From contig JAAOXT010000019.1 in assembly GCA_018221045.1 (NCBI GenBank), positions 1-44,218 of the forward strand: a DNA stretch of 44,218 bases, in the 5' to 3' direction. Origin of the DNA: Nanobdellota archaeon (lineage in GTDB: Archaea > Nanobdellota > Nanobdellia > JAAOXT01). Below, piece by piece: positions 28,119 through 37,444 of the stretch (position 1 is its first letter; each line of letters opens with the position of its first letter). Both the position numbers and the translations under genes were made by a program. The notes under the pieces were generated by a model. The model was not told where the DNA came from and made no database searches. It saw only the letters and a program-made list of their open reading frames with translations.

Positions 28119-29768
28119 TTAAATAAGTTTCCCGGCTTCCAAGCTTTTTAAAAAAGGTCCGAATTCTGTTAGTTTTTCTTTTTTTTCAACGCCAAGTGGC
28201 TTGAAAGATTTGATTAGTCGGTTTTTAGATGTTTTTATAACAGATTTTAGAACGATTTTTTTGAGTCCAAAACTCTTTTTGTAAGCGCTGAAGTATCCGG
28301 TTAACGCGTCAAGGCTTGTGGCGAAAGAATACAGTTTCATTAAGTCTTTTGTCACGCCAATTTTTTGGGTATACAATTTGTTATTGTCAAGCCACAATCC
28401 TTTCCAGTAAAACTTGAGGTGGTTTTCGATATCGTCGGATATTAATTCCTCGAAAACAATTTTTTCAGAATTATCTTTCAAATGTTCTTTGAATCTTTGG
28501 TAGTTGAAAGTGTCGATTTTTATGCCTGCAGTGAATGAAGTTGCGTGAATGAATCCTTTGTTCAATAGTTTTAGGGCGAAGTTCAAGCTTTCCAACCCTT
28601 GATTCAAGGTTTCACCAGGGAACCCGAGTATCCATGTTGTTGGCACTTGAATTTTTGAACCCTTAAATGGGGCTAGACCTCTATAAATTTCTTCTTTAGT
28701 TAATCCTTTATTCATTGCTTTAAGTATTTGGTCAGAACCGCTTTCTACACCAATACATGCCATGTAACAACCAGATTCTTCCAGTTCCTTTATGATTGTC
28801 TTGTCAAAGTTTTGCGCTCTGAAAGAGGCACTCCACCTAACATTTAATCCTTGCCTGTTTATTTCAGCGCAAACGTCAAGCATTCTTTGTTTCGGAGTGT
28901 TCAGCGATGAGTCTGTAAAATCTACTTCGTCCATGCCAGAATCTTTGCAGATTTGTTTCACGTTTTTTATGTGCGTTGGAAGGCTTAATTCTTCGTAGCC
29001 TTCCCAGTAACTCTTGTTAGTGCAGAATTTGCAGTTGTGCACGCAACCCGTGGACAACCCGTAACTTAAAGTTTTGTTAGGATAATCCTCCCAATTCGCC
29101 CATGAAAAATCAGGGATGATGAACATCTCTTTTTTGTTAGGTCGTGTGTAAAGAACCTTATTTTTTTCAATGTAAGCCAATCCTTTAATCGGTTTAGGAT
29201 TTTTCCCTGATTTTAAGTTCTTTAACAAATTATCCAAAACAGAGTCGTTGGTTCCTGGGATTACGAAATCAACGCTCGAATCATTCTCTAATATCTTCCT
29301 AAACAAGTGAGTTACGAAATAACCTCCATAAACTATTTTGCAGTTAGAATCAAATTTTTTGTATTTTTCCGCGATTCGTCTTGCAAAAGGATAACAGTAA
29401 GGCATGGGCAGCGATAAGCAAATGACATCTGGTTTAAACGCTTTGACTTTTTCAAAGGACGAGTTCAAGTGCTTGTTCCATAATCTTTTCCTGATTTTTT
29501 TTAAAAACTTGTTTTTTATGTAAAACTTGTAAAGTTTTGAACCGCAGAAAACGTTGTTGCTCAAGTTTCTTATCGTGAAAAAGTAAGATAATTGAGAAGC
29601 TAGTTTAGGAAAAGTTTTGCCCATTAATTTTAAAGGACTGTGCGAGGGTAACGAAAAATCAAAGACTTTTGTGCGCCCATGTTTCTTAGCTATTGCGTAC
29701 AAGTGAGCCATCACTACTGGCGGGCTGTAAGTCTCGAAGCCGTACGGGAAAACAAGAGCTATTCTCAT
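28119..29768 (-). CDS. Divergent B12-binding-domain radical SAM protein
   Basis: 549 residues, about 100 longer than the other B12-type enzymes here because of an insert at ~45-105 and a longer tail. The N-terminal domain shows MRIALVFPYG, DVICLSL and YGGYFVTH; the cobalamin-ligand segment reads FDFSLPSH. The radical SAM Cys are 242, 246 and 249 (GCVHNCKFC), then FTDSSLNTP, GVESGSD and LGFPGE. It does not have the FYxRP tail motif of the other five, so it is a separate subgroup. It sits second in the minus operon behind the OB-fold-like anchored protein. Confidence 0.87.
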   Translation of the reverse strand: MRIALVFPYGFETYSPPVVMAHLYAIAKKHGRTKVFDFSLPSHSPLKLMGKTFPKLASQLSYFFTIRNLSNNVFCGSKLYKFYIKNKFLKKIRKRLWNKHLNSSFEKVKAFKPDVICLSLPMPYCYPFARRIAEKYKKFDSNCKIVYGGYFVTHLFRKILENDSSVDFVIPGTNDSVLDNLLKNLKSGKNPKPIKGLAYIEKNKVLYTRPNKKEMFIIPDFSWANWEDYPNKTLSYGLSTGCVHNCKFCTNKSYWEGYEELSLPTHIKNVKQICKDSGMDEVDFTDSSLNTPKQRMLDVCAEINRQGLNVRWSASFRAQNFDKTIIKELEESGCYMACIGVESGSDQILKAMNKGLTKEEIYRGLAPFKGSKIQVPTTWILGFPGETLNQGLESLNFALKLLNKGFIHATSFTAGIKIDTFNYQRFKEHLKDNSEKIVFEELISDDIENHLKFYWKGLWLDNNKLYTQKIGVTKDLMKLYSFATSLDALTGYFSAYKKSFGLKKIVLKSVIKTSKNRLIKSFKPLGVEKKEKLTEFGPFLKSLEAGKLI

Positions 29769-29795
29769 GGTTTAATCCTGAAAGGATTGCTGTTT

Positions 29796-30512
29796 TTAAG
29801 TTTTATCAACTTTCAAAGCTCGTAAGTAGGGCTCGTCAAGAACGTAAACAAAACCCTGGATTTCGTAAACGTCTTCTATGGAGGGGTTATCATAAACTTC
29901 TGTTGTGAAGATTGCTCTGTAGTCCCCGAAGTCAACTATGTAACCCCCGTATCTTTCGGAAATGTTTACGGGTTTTTGTTCTTTGAGCAGGATTCTTTTT
30001 CCCCTGTTTTCAAGGTTTACTTCTGAAGACGTGCCTTGTTCAGGAGCTGTCACTCCTTGATTTTTTGTTATTGTTTCCGCATTACTCACACTTAATTGTA
30101 TGAATACTTTTTCTTCTGCCCATGGCGTTGCACTGAATATTCCTACAGTTCCTTCAAGTTTTACGAGGTCGCCTACTGAAAAATCAAGAGAATTGTATTC
30201 TGCTTTGAAGAAAATCGCGGACTGTTTGTCTCCGAGAAATCCTATGTCTCCGAATCCTTCCAAGTGGTTTATGTAAAGTACTGTTCCTTCAACGTATATC
30301 TCCTCGCTAAGGCGATCTAAATCGTTTATTTTTTGTATCATTGTTCGAGTATCTTCAGGAATCCCTGTCCCAGTTGATTGGTCGCTTGGAAGGTCTTGTG
30401 AAAGTCCCTGCGGGGACATAACAGATTGATAAACGAAGAAGAGTCCTAATACTAGAATTAATAGAAGAATTATTTTGCCTGCTGGAGTCAGAGAGCTCAA
30501 AGGGTTTTTCAC
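29796..30512 (-). CDS. Membrane-anchored protein with one or two OB-fold-like domains
   Basis: 238 residues from GTG 30512. One membrane helix (~13-30) is followed by a Ser/Thr/Pro-rich linker (~33-55). Residues ~65-150 form a beta domain (EEIYVEGTVLYIN, GDLVKLEGTV) with the pattern of OB-fold (tRNA_anti-like/BOF) domains, and a second similar unit may lie at ~165-235 (GKRILLKEQKPV, VYEIQGFVYVL). The fold call is from pattern only. The outer face is likely, since it is a signal-anchor. First gene of a seven-gene minus operon, with a TATA-like TTATTAAA 26-33 bases upstream. It could bind sugars or nucleic acids; function unknown. Confidence 0.65.
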   Translation of the reverse strand: MKNPLSSLTPAGKIILLLILVLGLFFVYQSVMSPQGLSQDLPSDQSTGTGIPEDTRTMIQKINDLDRLSEEIYVEGTVLYINHLEGFGDIGFLGDKQSAIFFKAEYNSLDFSVGDLVKLEGTVGIFSATPWAEEKVFIQLSVSNAETITKNQGVTAPEQGTSSEVNLENRGKRILLKEQKPVNISERYGGYIVDFGDYRAIFTTEVYDNPSIEDVYEIQGFVYVLDEPYLRALKVDKT

Positions 30513-30591
30513 AACTATAATAATTGGTTTTTTTATCTTTAATAAGTTACTATAATTAAAAATATAAACACTGCATCATTTATGATTATGA
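30513..30591. promoter_or_regulatory. Divergent promoter region
   Basis: Minus-sense TTATTAAA (30538-30545) lies 26-33 bases from GTG 30512. The plus-sense TATAAA (30563-30568) lies 24-29 bases before ATG 30592 and is the closest match to the consensus TATA in the window. The intervening bases are AT-rich with no other clear element. Confidence 0.6.
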
Positions 30592-32253
30592 ATGAACGTT
30601 ATCGGGCTGTGTTTTGCTTTTCACGACTCCTCCGCATGCCTTGTCAAAGATGGAAAACTGGTAAGCGCTGTTGAGGAAGAACGCTTTAACAGGGTTAAAA
30701 GGTGCTTGATTAATCGTGAACTCTTCCCGACTTATTTCAACCCCATCTTTCCTTATAAATCGTTAGAACATGTCGTAAAAGCTTCTGGAATTTCTTTTGA
30801 AGAAGTGGACGCAGTCGCTGTTGGCATATCACCAAAAGACTTTTTTCGAAGAACTGTGAAACATGGTTTAATTAATTCAAGGATATTCAAGGAAAAGCTT
30901 GGTTTTTTCGCCATGCCCTACTACTTTTTGAGACTGCTACATAATACTAAGAAGATAATTCGAAGAATTGGGATTGACTGTAAAGTTCATTTTGTTCCAC
31001 ACCAGGTTTCGCACGCCGCGAGCAGTGTTTACTGCTCCAGTTTTAAGAAAACCAATTTCGTCACGCTGGACGGTCAAGGAGAACTTGATAGCGGTTCAAC
31101 AGGTTTTTTTGACGGCGAACTAAAAACTTTATCGATAATAGATTATTTTCATAAAGGTAAAATTAATTCGTTAGGAGATTTTTATACTGCTGCTTCGCAA
31201 AAGCTCGGTTTCTCTTTCGGACAGGAAGGAAAGTTTATGGGATTAGCCGCCTATGGCAAGCCCAAATCATATCTAAACAGAGTTGTAAAAGTAGATGGGC
31301 TGAAATATTTTTTTCAAAAAGACTTCAACAAAGTCTTTTCAAACATTGTTAAATCAAAAGGAGTTAAAAAGTTTCATGCCGATTTCGCGGTCACTGTTCA
31401 AAGAGTTTTGGATGAAACCGTGCGAAAACTTGTGGAAAACCTTTACGACCAAACGGGTTATAAGAATCTTTGTTTAGCAGGAGGAGTTGCTCTTAACTGT
31501 AACATGAACTCTTATTTGCTTGACCAAGATTTTGTTGAAAACATTTTTATTCAGCCGGGAGCGAGTGACCAAGGAACCGCTGTTGGTGCCGCCCTGCACT
31601 GTTACAAAAAGTTAACTGGAAAAAATCCTGAGTTTAAGATGGAACACGCTTATTTAGGTCCTGGCTTCACTGACGAGCAAATCAAAAAAAGCCTGGATGG
31701 CGCGGGATTGTCTTACAGGAAGTGCAATCCTGCAATCAAAGGAGCTGAACTCATTTCTCAAGGAAAAGTGATTGGCTGGTTCCAAGGAGGGCTAGAATTC
31801 GGGCCCAGGGCCTTGGGTAATCGGAGCATTCTTGCAGATCCTCGAAGCAAAAAAGTGAGGGATAAGGTTAATCAAATAAAAGCCAGGGAGTTCTGGAGGC
31901 CTCTCTCTCCTTCAGTGTTGCACGAAAAAGGAGGAGATTATTTTGAGGATTATGTTTATTCCCCTTTCATGACATTAACTTTCAACGTAAAAAAAGGGAA
32001 ACAAGAAGAAGTAGCTGGGATAACGCACGTGGACGGCACGTCAAGACTGCAGAGCGTTAAGAAAACGTTTAACCCGTTGTTTTATTCTTTGATAAGCAAA
32101 TTCCACGGGAGAACCAGCGTTCCAATGGTTCTTAACACCAGTTTCAACAAGAGGGGCGAGCCCTTGGTTTGCACGCCTGAAGACGCGATAAGAACTTTTT
32201 ATTCAACAGGATTGGATTACATGATAATCGGAGACTATTTAGTCAGCAAGTAA
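30592..32253 (+). CDS. Carbamoyltransferase, NodU/CmcH family
   Basis: 553 residues. The N-terminal Kae1-like domain opens MNVIGLCFAFHDSSA with His11, and the metal-binding His137-x3-His141 pair lies in PHQVSHAAS. It contains AGGVALNCNMN, then FGPRALGNRSILADPRS (~403-419), FWRPLSPSVL and NTSFNKRGEPLVCTP, the C-terminal domain signature. NodU, CmcH and TobZ transfer a carbamoyl group from carbamoyl phosphate via an adenylate to a sugar or alcohol hydroxyl. Length is typical. The gene has its own promoter and no partner in its operon, and overlaps the convergent membrane gene by 11 bases. It may carbamoylate a glycan made by the neighbouring genes. Confidence 0.93.
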   Translation: MNVIGLCFAFHDSSACLVKDGKLVSAVEEERFNRVKRCLINRELFPTYFNPIFPYKSLEHVVKASGISFEEVDAVAVGISPKDFFRRTVKHGLINSRIFKEKLGFFAMPYYFLRLLHNTKKIIRRIGIDCKVHFVPHQVSHAASSVYCSSFKKTNFVTLDGQGELDSGSTGFFDGELKTLSIIDYFHKGKINSLGDFYTAASQKLGFSFGQEGKFMGLAAYGKPKSYLNRVVKVDGLKYFFQKDFNKVFSNIVKSKGVKKFHADFAVTVQRVLDETVRKLVENLYDQTGYKNLCLAGGVALNCNMNSYLLDQDFVENIFIQPGASDQGTAVGAALHCYKKLTGKNPEFKMEHAYLGPGFTDEQIKKSLDGAGLSYRKCNPAIKGAELISQGKVIGWFQGGLEFGPRALGNRSILADPRSKKVRDKVNQIKAREFWRPLSPSVLHEKGGDYFEDYVYSPFMTLTFNVKKGKQEEVAGITHVDGTSRLQSVKKTFNPLFYSLISKFHGRTSVPMVLNTSFNKRGEPLVCTPEDAIRTFYSTGLDYMIIGDYLVSK

Positions 32254-33745
32254 GTTCATGGAAATAAACGTTTTTCAAAAATACTTTTTCATTGTTTAGA
32301 GTAAACAAGTGCATTTCAGGCTTGGAAAAAATTCTTATGGCATTATTGTCTAAAAAATCCGCCGTTTCTTTGGGGCATTCAATGCAAAGAATAGCGTCAA
32401 TCCCATAATCACAAATTTTTTGCAGGTTCTCTTCGGATGGTGATTCAAAAAATGATTGCAATTCATCAATTTTTTCGCTGAAAACTGGTCCAGGAAATTC
32501 CTGAATGTAATCGAATATTACAGGGTTTTCATGAAGCGTTATGAAGTAATAGTAAAACGGCTCGTAGTAAACGTCTTTAACAGTCATTTTGGACCAGTTA
32601 GCCCATTCATTCCTCAAAGGATAATGAAGCGTGTTATAACCTTTTAAAAAACTTAATTCTGTTGGGACTTGATATTCCATTACATAATATTGTTTGCTCA
32701 ATCCTGCGAAATGGTCTAATAATAACAAGGGGATTATCAGACATAAAATCCGCTTATCTATGTTATCCAAGGCCTTAGCGTATGTTACTGACAAAAAGAA
32801 GCCTGCAAAAACGATTATCCTGTAAGGAGTTCTGAAACCTTCTGAGAAAGGAAAGAAATCGTAAAAAGACTTGTAAAAAAGTGGGTTTATCGCTAATAAA
32901 ATGTAAACAATTCCTAAAATCGTGAATAAAGCTGTTTTTCTGTCTTTTAATACCAGGAGAAGTAAGGGAGTGAGCCAAAACCACAGTGAGAATTGTTCTC
33001 CTGGCAGGAGTTTTTCCGCTCCAAGGAAATGTATTTTGCTGAAGTCTCTTCCAAGTTCGTTTGTTAAGTAAAAGTTTATGAATGGTGTTGAAAAAATAAA
33101 CGCTAAGAATAACGCTGGAAAGTATTGTTTGAGTTTTTCTTTTCTAAAAAAAAGCGCGTAAAGAGTTGTTATTATTATTCCATGGTACGCCATTTGCAGT
33201 TCAGAATTCAGAAGCAAAAACAAGCTCACTGTTAGAAAGAAAAAACTTTTTTTCTTGGAATAATTTTTTTCAAGAATAATTAAGGGGAGTATGAAAGCCC
33301 ACGCGTCAACAGTGTTCGTGTGCCCAGTCATTCCTTCAAAAGTGAAGAAGCCGAAAAGAACGAACAATAAAATGGATAGCCAAGCGCTTTTCTCGCTTTT
33401 CAACACTTCTTTTGCAAAGAAGTAAATCGCCAGCCCTGAAAGGAATATTCCTATCCAAATTTGAACGTTATTGTTCAATGGTGTTCCGAAAAAGTAGCCG
33501 ATAAATGATTTCAGGGTCGGAATCATTTTTGAACGGGTAGGATTGGTTTCAATCAGAGGAGTGTATTTAGTAGGGGCTTGCTGGTCAACGATTATCATTG
33601 GAAAGTTTTCGAAAACAATTTTTGAGTCAAAAAAAGTCCAAGGCGTGACCGAGAACCCGTGGGCAAGTGTTTGACTCAACGGGTTTAGAACAGGATAGCT
33701 AAGAAAAGTTAAAATGCACAAAAAAGTTATTAGCTTCCAATTCAT
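32243..33745 (-). CDS. YfhO-like polytopic membrane protein
   Basis: 500 residues with about 10-11 membrane segments. EGFRTPYRIIVF is the R-P-R motif seen in YfhO-family proteins, where it links the last helices; YfhO has been tied to glycosylation of cell-wall teichoic acids. The first outer loop (~20-60) carries Asp residues and a Phe-Asp motif (FFDSKIVFENFP). A short soluble tail (~430-500) has two Cys in DAILCIECP. It has its own promoter and no partner gene. Probable glycosyltransferase, low certainty on type. Confidence 0.65.
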   Translation of the reverse strand: MNWKLITFLCILTFLSYPVLNPLSQTLAHGFSVTPWTFFDSKIVFENFPMIIVDQQAPTKYTPLIETNPTRSKMIPTLKSFIGYFFGTPLNNNVQIWIGIFLSGLAIYFFAKEVLKSEKSAWLSILLFVLFGFFTFEGMTGHTNTVDAWAFILPLIILEKNYSKKKSFFFLTVSLFLLLNSELQMAYHGIIITTLYALFFRKEKLKQYFPALFLAFIFSTPFINFYLTNELGRDFSKIHFLGAEKLLPGEQFSLWFWLTPLLLLVLKDRKTALFTILGIVYILLAINPLFYKSFYDFFPFSEGFRTPYRIIVFAGFFLSVTYAKALDNIDKRILCLIIPLLLLDHFAGLSKQYYVMEYQVPTELSFLKGYNTLHYPLRNEWANWSKMTVKDVYYEPFYYYFITLHENPVIFDYIQEFPGPVFSEKIDELQSFFESPSEENLQKICDYGIDAILCIECPKETADFLDNNAIRIFSKPEMHLFTLNNEKVFLKNVYFHELTC

Positions 33746-33811
33746 TGAATAAAGTCAAGTCTTTTGTTTGATAAAAACTTTTTTAATCAAACTCCGCGTT
33801 CAATTTAGTAA
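33746..33811. promoter_or_regulatory. Divergent promoter region
   Basis: Plus-sense TTTTTTAA (33779-33786) is 26-33 bases before ATG 33812. Minus-sense TTTTTATC (33770-33777) is 25-32 bases upstream of ATG 33745. The two boxes lie adjacent, so bound TBP would block one another. Confidence 0.5.
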
Positions 33812-35155
33812 ATGAGTGAAAAACTTTTAAAAAAAACCAAGAGTCTATGCCCAAAGTGCTTGAAAGAACTTGGCGCCCAAGTGGTTGAAAAAAACGGCAG
33901 GGTTTACCTAAAAAAGAAGTGTGATGAGCACGGCTCGTTCATGTCCCCACACATTCTCAATTACCCACCAATGTACCATTTAATGGAAAAGCTTCACAGG
34001 AACCGGGGCAAGTACTATCCAGAGGGAATGGCTGTTTTCGTGACCCGCAGGTGCAACCAGTACTGCAATTTCTGCTTTGAAAGAGCAGTTGACGAGAAAA
34101 TAAAAGAGCCTTCACTCAAAGAGATTGAAAAAAAGATTTCCGGGTTCAAGGGAAAAACGGTTTACCTCTGGGGAGGCGAGCCAACAGTGAGGAAAGACTT
34201 GCCAGACGTTATCCAATTAATTAAGAGCAAGGGTTTCAGGCCAGCACTGTTCAGCAACGGGAAAAAACTGGCTGACCCCGCGTATGTTAGACAACTTAAG
34301 AAAGCTGGTTTGGAATACGTTATCCTCCAGTTTGACTCCCTTCAGGACAAGTTTTACGAGAAAATAAGGAACGAAAAATTGATGGATTACAAGTTGAAAG
34401 CAGTTGAAAACCTTCAGGAAGAAGGGGTTTACACTGGTTTGTTCGCCATGCTAGTCAAAGGCCTAAATGACAGGGAAATCGGGGGCTTACTGGATTTTTG
34501 CAACAAACACGATAACATTAAAACACTATTTTTCTCAATGGTTTGGGAAGCGGGCAGGTTAAAGAAACATAAACAAATCTACTATGAAGAAATATTCAAA
34601 AAACTTGGCGATAAAGGCATTGATTTTGAAGTAACCAAGCTCAGCTCGGTGTTCGCGCACAACTTGTTTGAATGCCTGCAGAAACTTGGATTGCAAAAAG
34701 GTCATAAGGAGCCCATGTGCTCGACCAACACTTACCTCGTGCGAAGCGCGAAAGGGTTCGTGCCTTTAAATCATCTAGTCAACCTTAAAAGAATAAATAA
34801 GGATTTAGCTGAAGCGAACAAATTATTGGATGAGGATAAAAAAATTCGTGCTCTACTCCCTTTCACTCGCGGGATTCTCAGACTGTTCTTCAGCAGGAAG
34901 CTTTTCAAATTATGGTTGAGAAGCGTGAAAAAAAACTTTGCAAATATATTACGTGGGAGAACCGCTAACTTCATGTTCTTAGACGTTTTCAGCATTGTGC
35001 TCGGGACCCTGCACACCAGGTACAACATTGATTTGGATTGCACGAGGACGTGCAACCTTCATTCTGACATCCCTGGAAGCGATGAATTAAAATCAACCTG
35101 CATTCGTCAAGCAATGGTGGAGGTAGAGTATGAAAACAAGTTACGCAAAGCTTAG
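33812..35155 (+). CDS. Radical SAM protein with N-terminal metal knuckle, Tes/COG1964-like
   Basis: 447 residues. The N-terminal knuckle has Cys13-x2-Cys16, Cys37 and His40 (KKCDEHGSF), as at the N-terminus of tetraether lipid synthase (Tes) and related COG1964 radical SAM proteins. Radical SAM Cys are 81, 85 and 88 (RRCNQYCNFC), then WGGEPTVRKDL. The C-terminus has Cys410, Cys414 and Cys430 (DCTRTCN, STCIRQ), which may hold an auxiliary cluster. The extra CPxxCGLC-type cluster motif I recall between knuckle and core in Tes is absent, so identity with Tes is doubtful. First gene of a three-gene plus operon, all radical SAM proteins; its end overlaps the next gene by 26 bases. Confidence 0.88.
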   Translation: MSEKLLKKTKSLCPKCLKELGAQVVEKNGRVYLKKKCDEHGSFMSPHILNYPPMYHLMEKLHRNRGKYYPEGMAVFVTRRCNQYCNFCFERAVDEKIKEPSLKEIEKKISGFKGKTVYLWGGEPTVRKDLPDVIQLIKSKGFRPALFSNGKKLADPAYVRQLKKAGLEYVILQFDSLQDKFYEKIRNEKLMDYKLKAVENLQEEGVYTGLFAMLVKGLNDREIGGLLDFCNKHDNIKTLFFSMVWEAGRLKKHKQIYYEEIFKKLGDKGIDFEVTKLSSVFAHNLFECLQKLGLQKGHKEPMCSTNTYLVRSAKGFVPLNHLVNLKRINKDLAEANKLLDEDKKIRALLPFTRGILRLFFSRKLFKLWLRSVKKNFANILRGRTANFMFLDVFSIVLGTLHTRYNIDLDCTRTCNLHSDIPGSDELKSTCIRQAMVEVEYENKLRKA

Positions 35156-36185
35156 CACCCGTTTTTTGAAAAGTTTTGTAAAAACTGGTTTAGGTTTTTA
35201 TTCTCCTTTCGTGGCGTACTGGGAGACTACTTACAGGTGCAACGCTCGCTGCGAGTACTGTAGTATTGGAAGAATCGGGACAAAACACTATCCTTCTAGT
35301 AAAGAGTTAAGCACGGAAGAAAGCCTAAAACTCGTCGATGACTTGCACAGCGTAGGCGTGTCCATAATCAATTTTAACGGGGCAGAATCCTTACTGCGAA
35401 AAGATATCATTAAATTGATCGATCATGCGAAGAGCAAAGGCATGATGACCATTCTCGGAACCAATGGATTACTGCTTTCAAAGAGGATTAACGGGTTAAA
35501 GGATTGTTTGGACGTGGCCCTAGTGCTCTTAGATTCCCATATTCCCGAAGTGAACGATGATTTAAGAAAAGTCAAGAATGCTTTCAACAAAACTGTTGAA
35601 GGAATAAAAAAAGCGGTTAATGCAGGAATTGACGTGAACATCCGATGTTTCGTTAACCAAAAAAACAAGAATGAATTGGGAGGGATTTGTGAGCTCGCTC
35701 AAAGGTTGGGCGTGAACGTTCACCTCCAACCAATCATTAAAATTCCTGTGGATTTTGAAGAAGTTTCTGGAGCCGAAGAACTCGCCGTAACCCCTAAAGA
35801 ATATATTAGAATCGTCAGGAATCTTAAGAAAAAGTATTCTTGCGTCAAGACCAGCAAGGCTTATCTGAATTTCGTTGATAATGGAGGGTTCTTCAATAAG
35901 ATGCCTTGTTCTTCCGCGAGGAATACGATTAGCGTCAAGCCGGACGGAAGCATCGCTTTCCCGTGCGCTTTTTACCCGTTAAAAAGGTTTGACGCCAGAA
36001 AACTAAGAAAATTGATTAAAACAAATGAATTCAAAGAATGTTTGAAAAACGAGAAGCACGATTTTTGCGAGAACTGTATTTTATCGTGTTATTTCGTGCC
36101 AGCACTGACACAAAACTTATTTGGAATCCCTAGGTTAACAAAACTTTTTTTGAAAGATTATTTTAGAAACAAAAAATGGGTTTAA
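35130..36185 (+). CDS. Radical SAM protein with SPASM-like C-terminus
   Basis: 351 residues. ATG 35130 has GGAGGT at 35119-35124, five bases upstream, inside the previous gene. Radical SAM Cys are 37, 41 and 44 (RCNARCEYC), then FNGAESLLRKD, where the usual GGEP is GAES. Cys260, Cys279 (FPCAF), Cys313, Cys316 and Cys320 (CENCILSC) form a SPASM-type auxiliary-cluster set. It is related to the 23122 protein (same length class and Cys plan). HpnH-type and peptide-modifying enzymes share this plan. It lies between two knuckle-bearing radical SAM genes with overlapping ends, so the three act in one pathway. Confidence 0.88.
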   Translation: MKTSYAKLSTRFLKSFVKTGLGFYSPFVAYWETTYRCNARCEYCSIGRIGTKHYPSSKELSTEESLKLVDDLHSVGVSIINFNGAESLLRKDIIKLIDHAKSKGMMTILGTNGLLLSKRINGLKDCLDVALVLLDSHIPEVNDDLRKVKNAFNKTVEGIKKAVNAGIDVNIRCFVNQKNKNELGGICELAQRLGVNVHLQPIIKIPVDFEEVSGAEELAVTPKEYIRIVRNLKKKYSCVKTSKAYLNFVDNGGFFNKMPCSSARNTISVKPDGSIAFPCAFYPLKRFDARKLRKLIKTNEFKECLKNEKHDFCENCILSCYFVPALTQNLFGIPRLTKLFLKDYFRNKKWV

Positions 36186-37444
36186 AACACGAGTACAAAA
36201 CCATTAGCCGGTGCTTGCACTGCCTTAAACCTGTTAATGCAAAATATGTTGAGAAGAATAATAAACTGTTTCTAAAAAAATTGTGCGACAAATGTGGAAC
36301 GACAAGCATTCTGATCGAGAACAACGCGAGCTTCTTGGAAAAATCTTATTTACTGCCTTTAAAAAAAACGGGCTTAAAAGTGGGAAAGCACGTGAATTAC
36401 GTCGTGTTACTATACTTAACTGATAAGTGTAACAACAATTGTAAAATCTGTTTAAGTCATGGTTTACCAAAAGGAGACATGACTCTAAAAAGAATAGAAG
36501 AGCTTTGCGAAAAGCATGACCAAAAATTTTTTTTACTGCTCGGAGGAGAACCCACGTTAAGAGAAGATTTATTTAACATAATAAAATTCTTGAAAAAAGA
36601 AGGTAAAGAGCCCTTGCTATTCACTAACGGTTTGAAACTATCTAACCTTGATTACGTTAAGAAATTGAAAGCAGCAGGGTTAAAAATAGTTTATTTTTCA
36701 CTTGACTGTTTGAGTGAAAGAATAAATCAAAAGATTACCGGACGAAAGAATGTTTTGGAAAAAAAGTTGAGAGCTTTAAAAAATCTTGAAGACGAGAATT
36801 TGAGTATTATCATAAGCTCTAGACTAATCGGCGGGTTCAACGAAGATGAAGTAAAAAAGTTGATTGATCTTGCAGTGAACTCCGTTGCTGTAAAAGAATT
36901 ATGGTTCTATCCAGTAGTTGATATAGGCAGGGTGGAGATGGATAAAACACTTTTATTCGCTTCTGACGCTGTCAAACTAATAGAAAAACACTCTAATTTT
37001 CGAGTAAAACTTGATGATTTTATTGAATTCAAAAGATTCTTGATAAACGCTTACGGTGCTATTCGAAAAACTTTTTTAAAACGCTTAAACACTGATTCCA
37101 TTTTATCTCATAGTTATACTCTTCCTGTTCGAAAGAAAAATTTTTCACCAATAATAACTGCAGAAGAAGTTAAAAGCATAAATGGTAAGTTAGAAGGACT
37201 GCTGTCACAAAAAAAACATTGGACAGCTCTTCTTATTTTAACCCGCTTTTTAATCAATAAAAAACTGTTTTTTCTATCTATATCTTCTTTTCTAAACAGA
37301 TATTTCAACGTTATCAAACGCTGTGAAGACCTGCTCTTACTGAACATTTACGTGGTTACTTCTCCGAAAACATTTGATTTTAACAATCAGTTGAAAGAAA
37401 TTGAGTACGCTGGCAAAGATGCTAAGCTAATAAAATTTTATTGA
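36176..37444 (+). CDS. Radical SAM protein with N-terminal four-Cys knuckle, Tes/COG1964-like
   Basis: 422 residues. The N-terminal knuckle is Cys13-x2-Cys16 and Cys37-x2-Cys40 (rubredoxin-like), where the 33812 protein has His in the fourth place. Radical SAM Cys are 85, 89 and 92 (DKCNNNCKIC), then LLGGEPTLREDL and TNGLKLSN. The C-terminus differs from 33812 in having few Cys (one in RCEDL), so an auxiliary cluster there is unlikely. No B12-binding domain. It overlaps the preceding gene by 10 bases and the convergent prenyltransferase by 23 bases. The clear paralogy to 33812 and 26913 suggests an expanded family. Confidence 0.87.
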   Translation: MGLKHEYKTISRCLHCLKPVNAKYVEKNNKLFLKKLCDKCGTTSILIENNASFLEKSYLLPLKKTGLKVGKHVNYVVLLYLTDKCNNNCKICLSHGLPKGDMTLKRIEELCEKHDQKFFLLLGGEPTLREDLFNIIKFLKKEGKEPLLFTNGLKLSNLDYVKKLKAAGLKIVYFSLDCLSERINQKITGRKNVLEKKLRALKNLEDENLSIIISSRLIGGFNEDEVKKLIDLAVNSVAVKELWFYPVVDIGRVEMDKTLLFASDAVKLIEKHSNFRVKLDDFIEFKRFLINAYGAIRKTFLKRLNTDSILSHSYTLPVRKKNFSPIITAEEVKSINGKLEGLLSQKKHWTALLILTRFLINKKLFFLSISSFLNRYFNVIKRCEDLLLLNIYVVTSPKTFDFNNQLKEIEYAGKDAKLIKFY

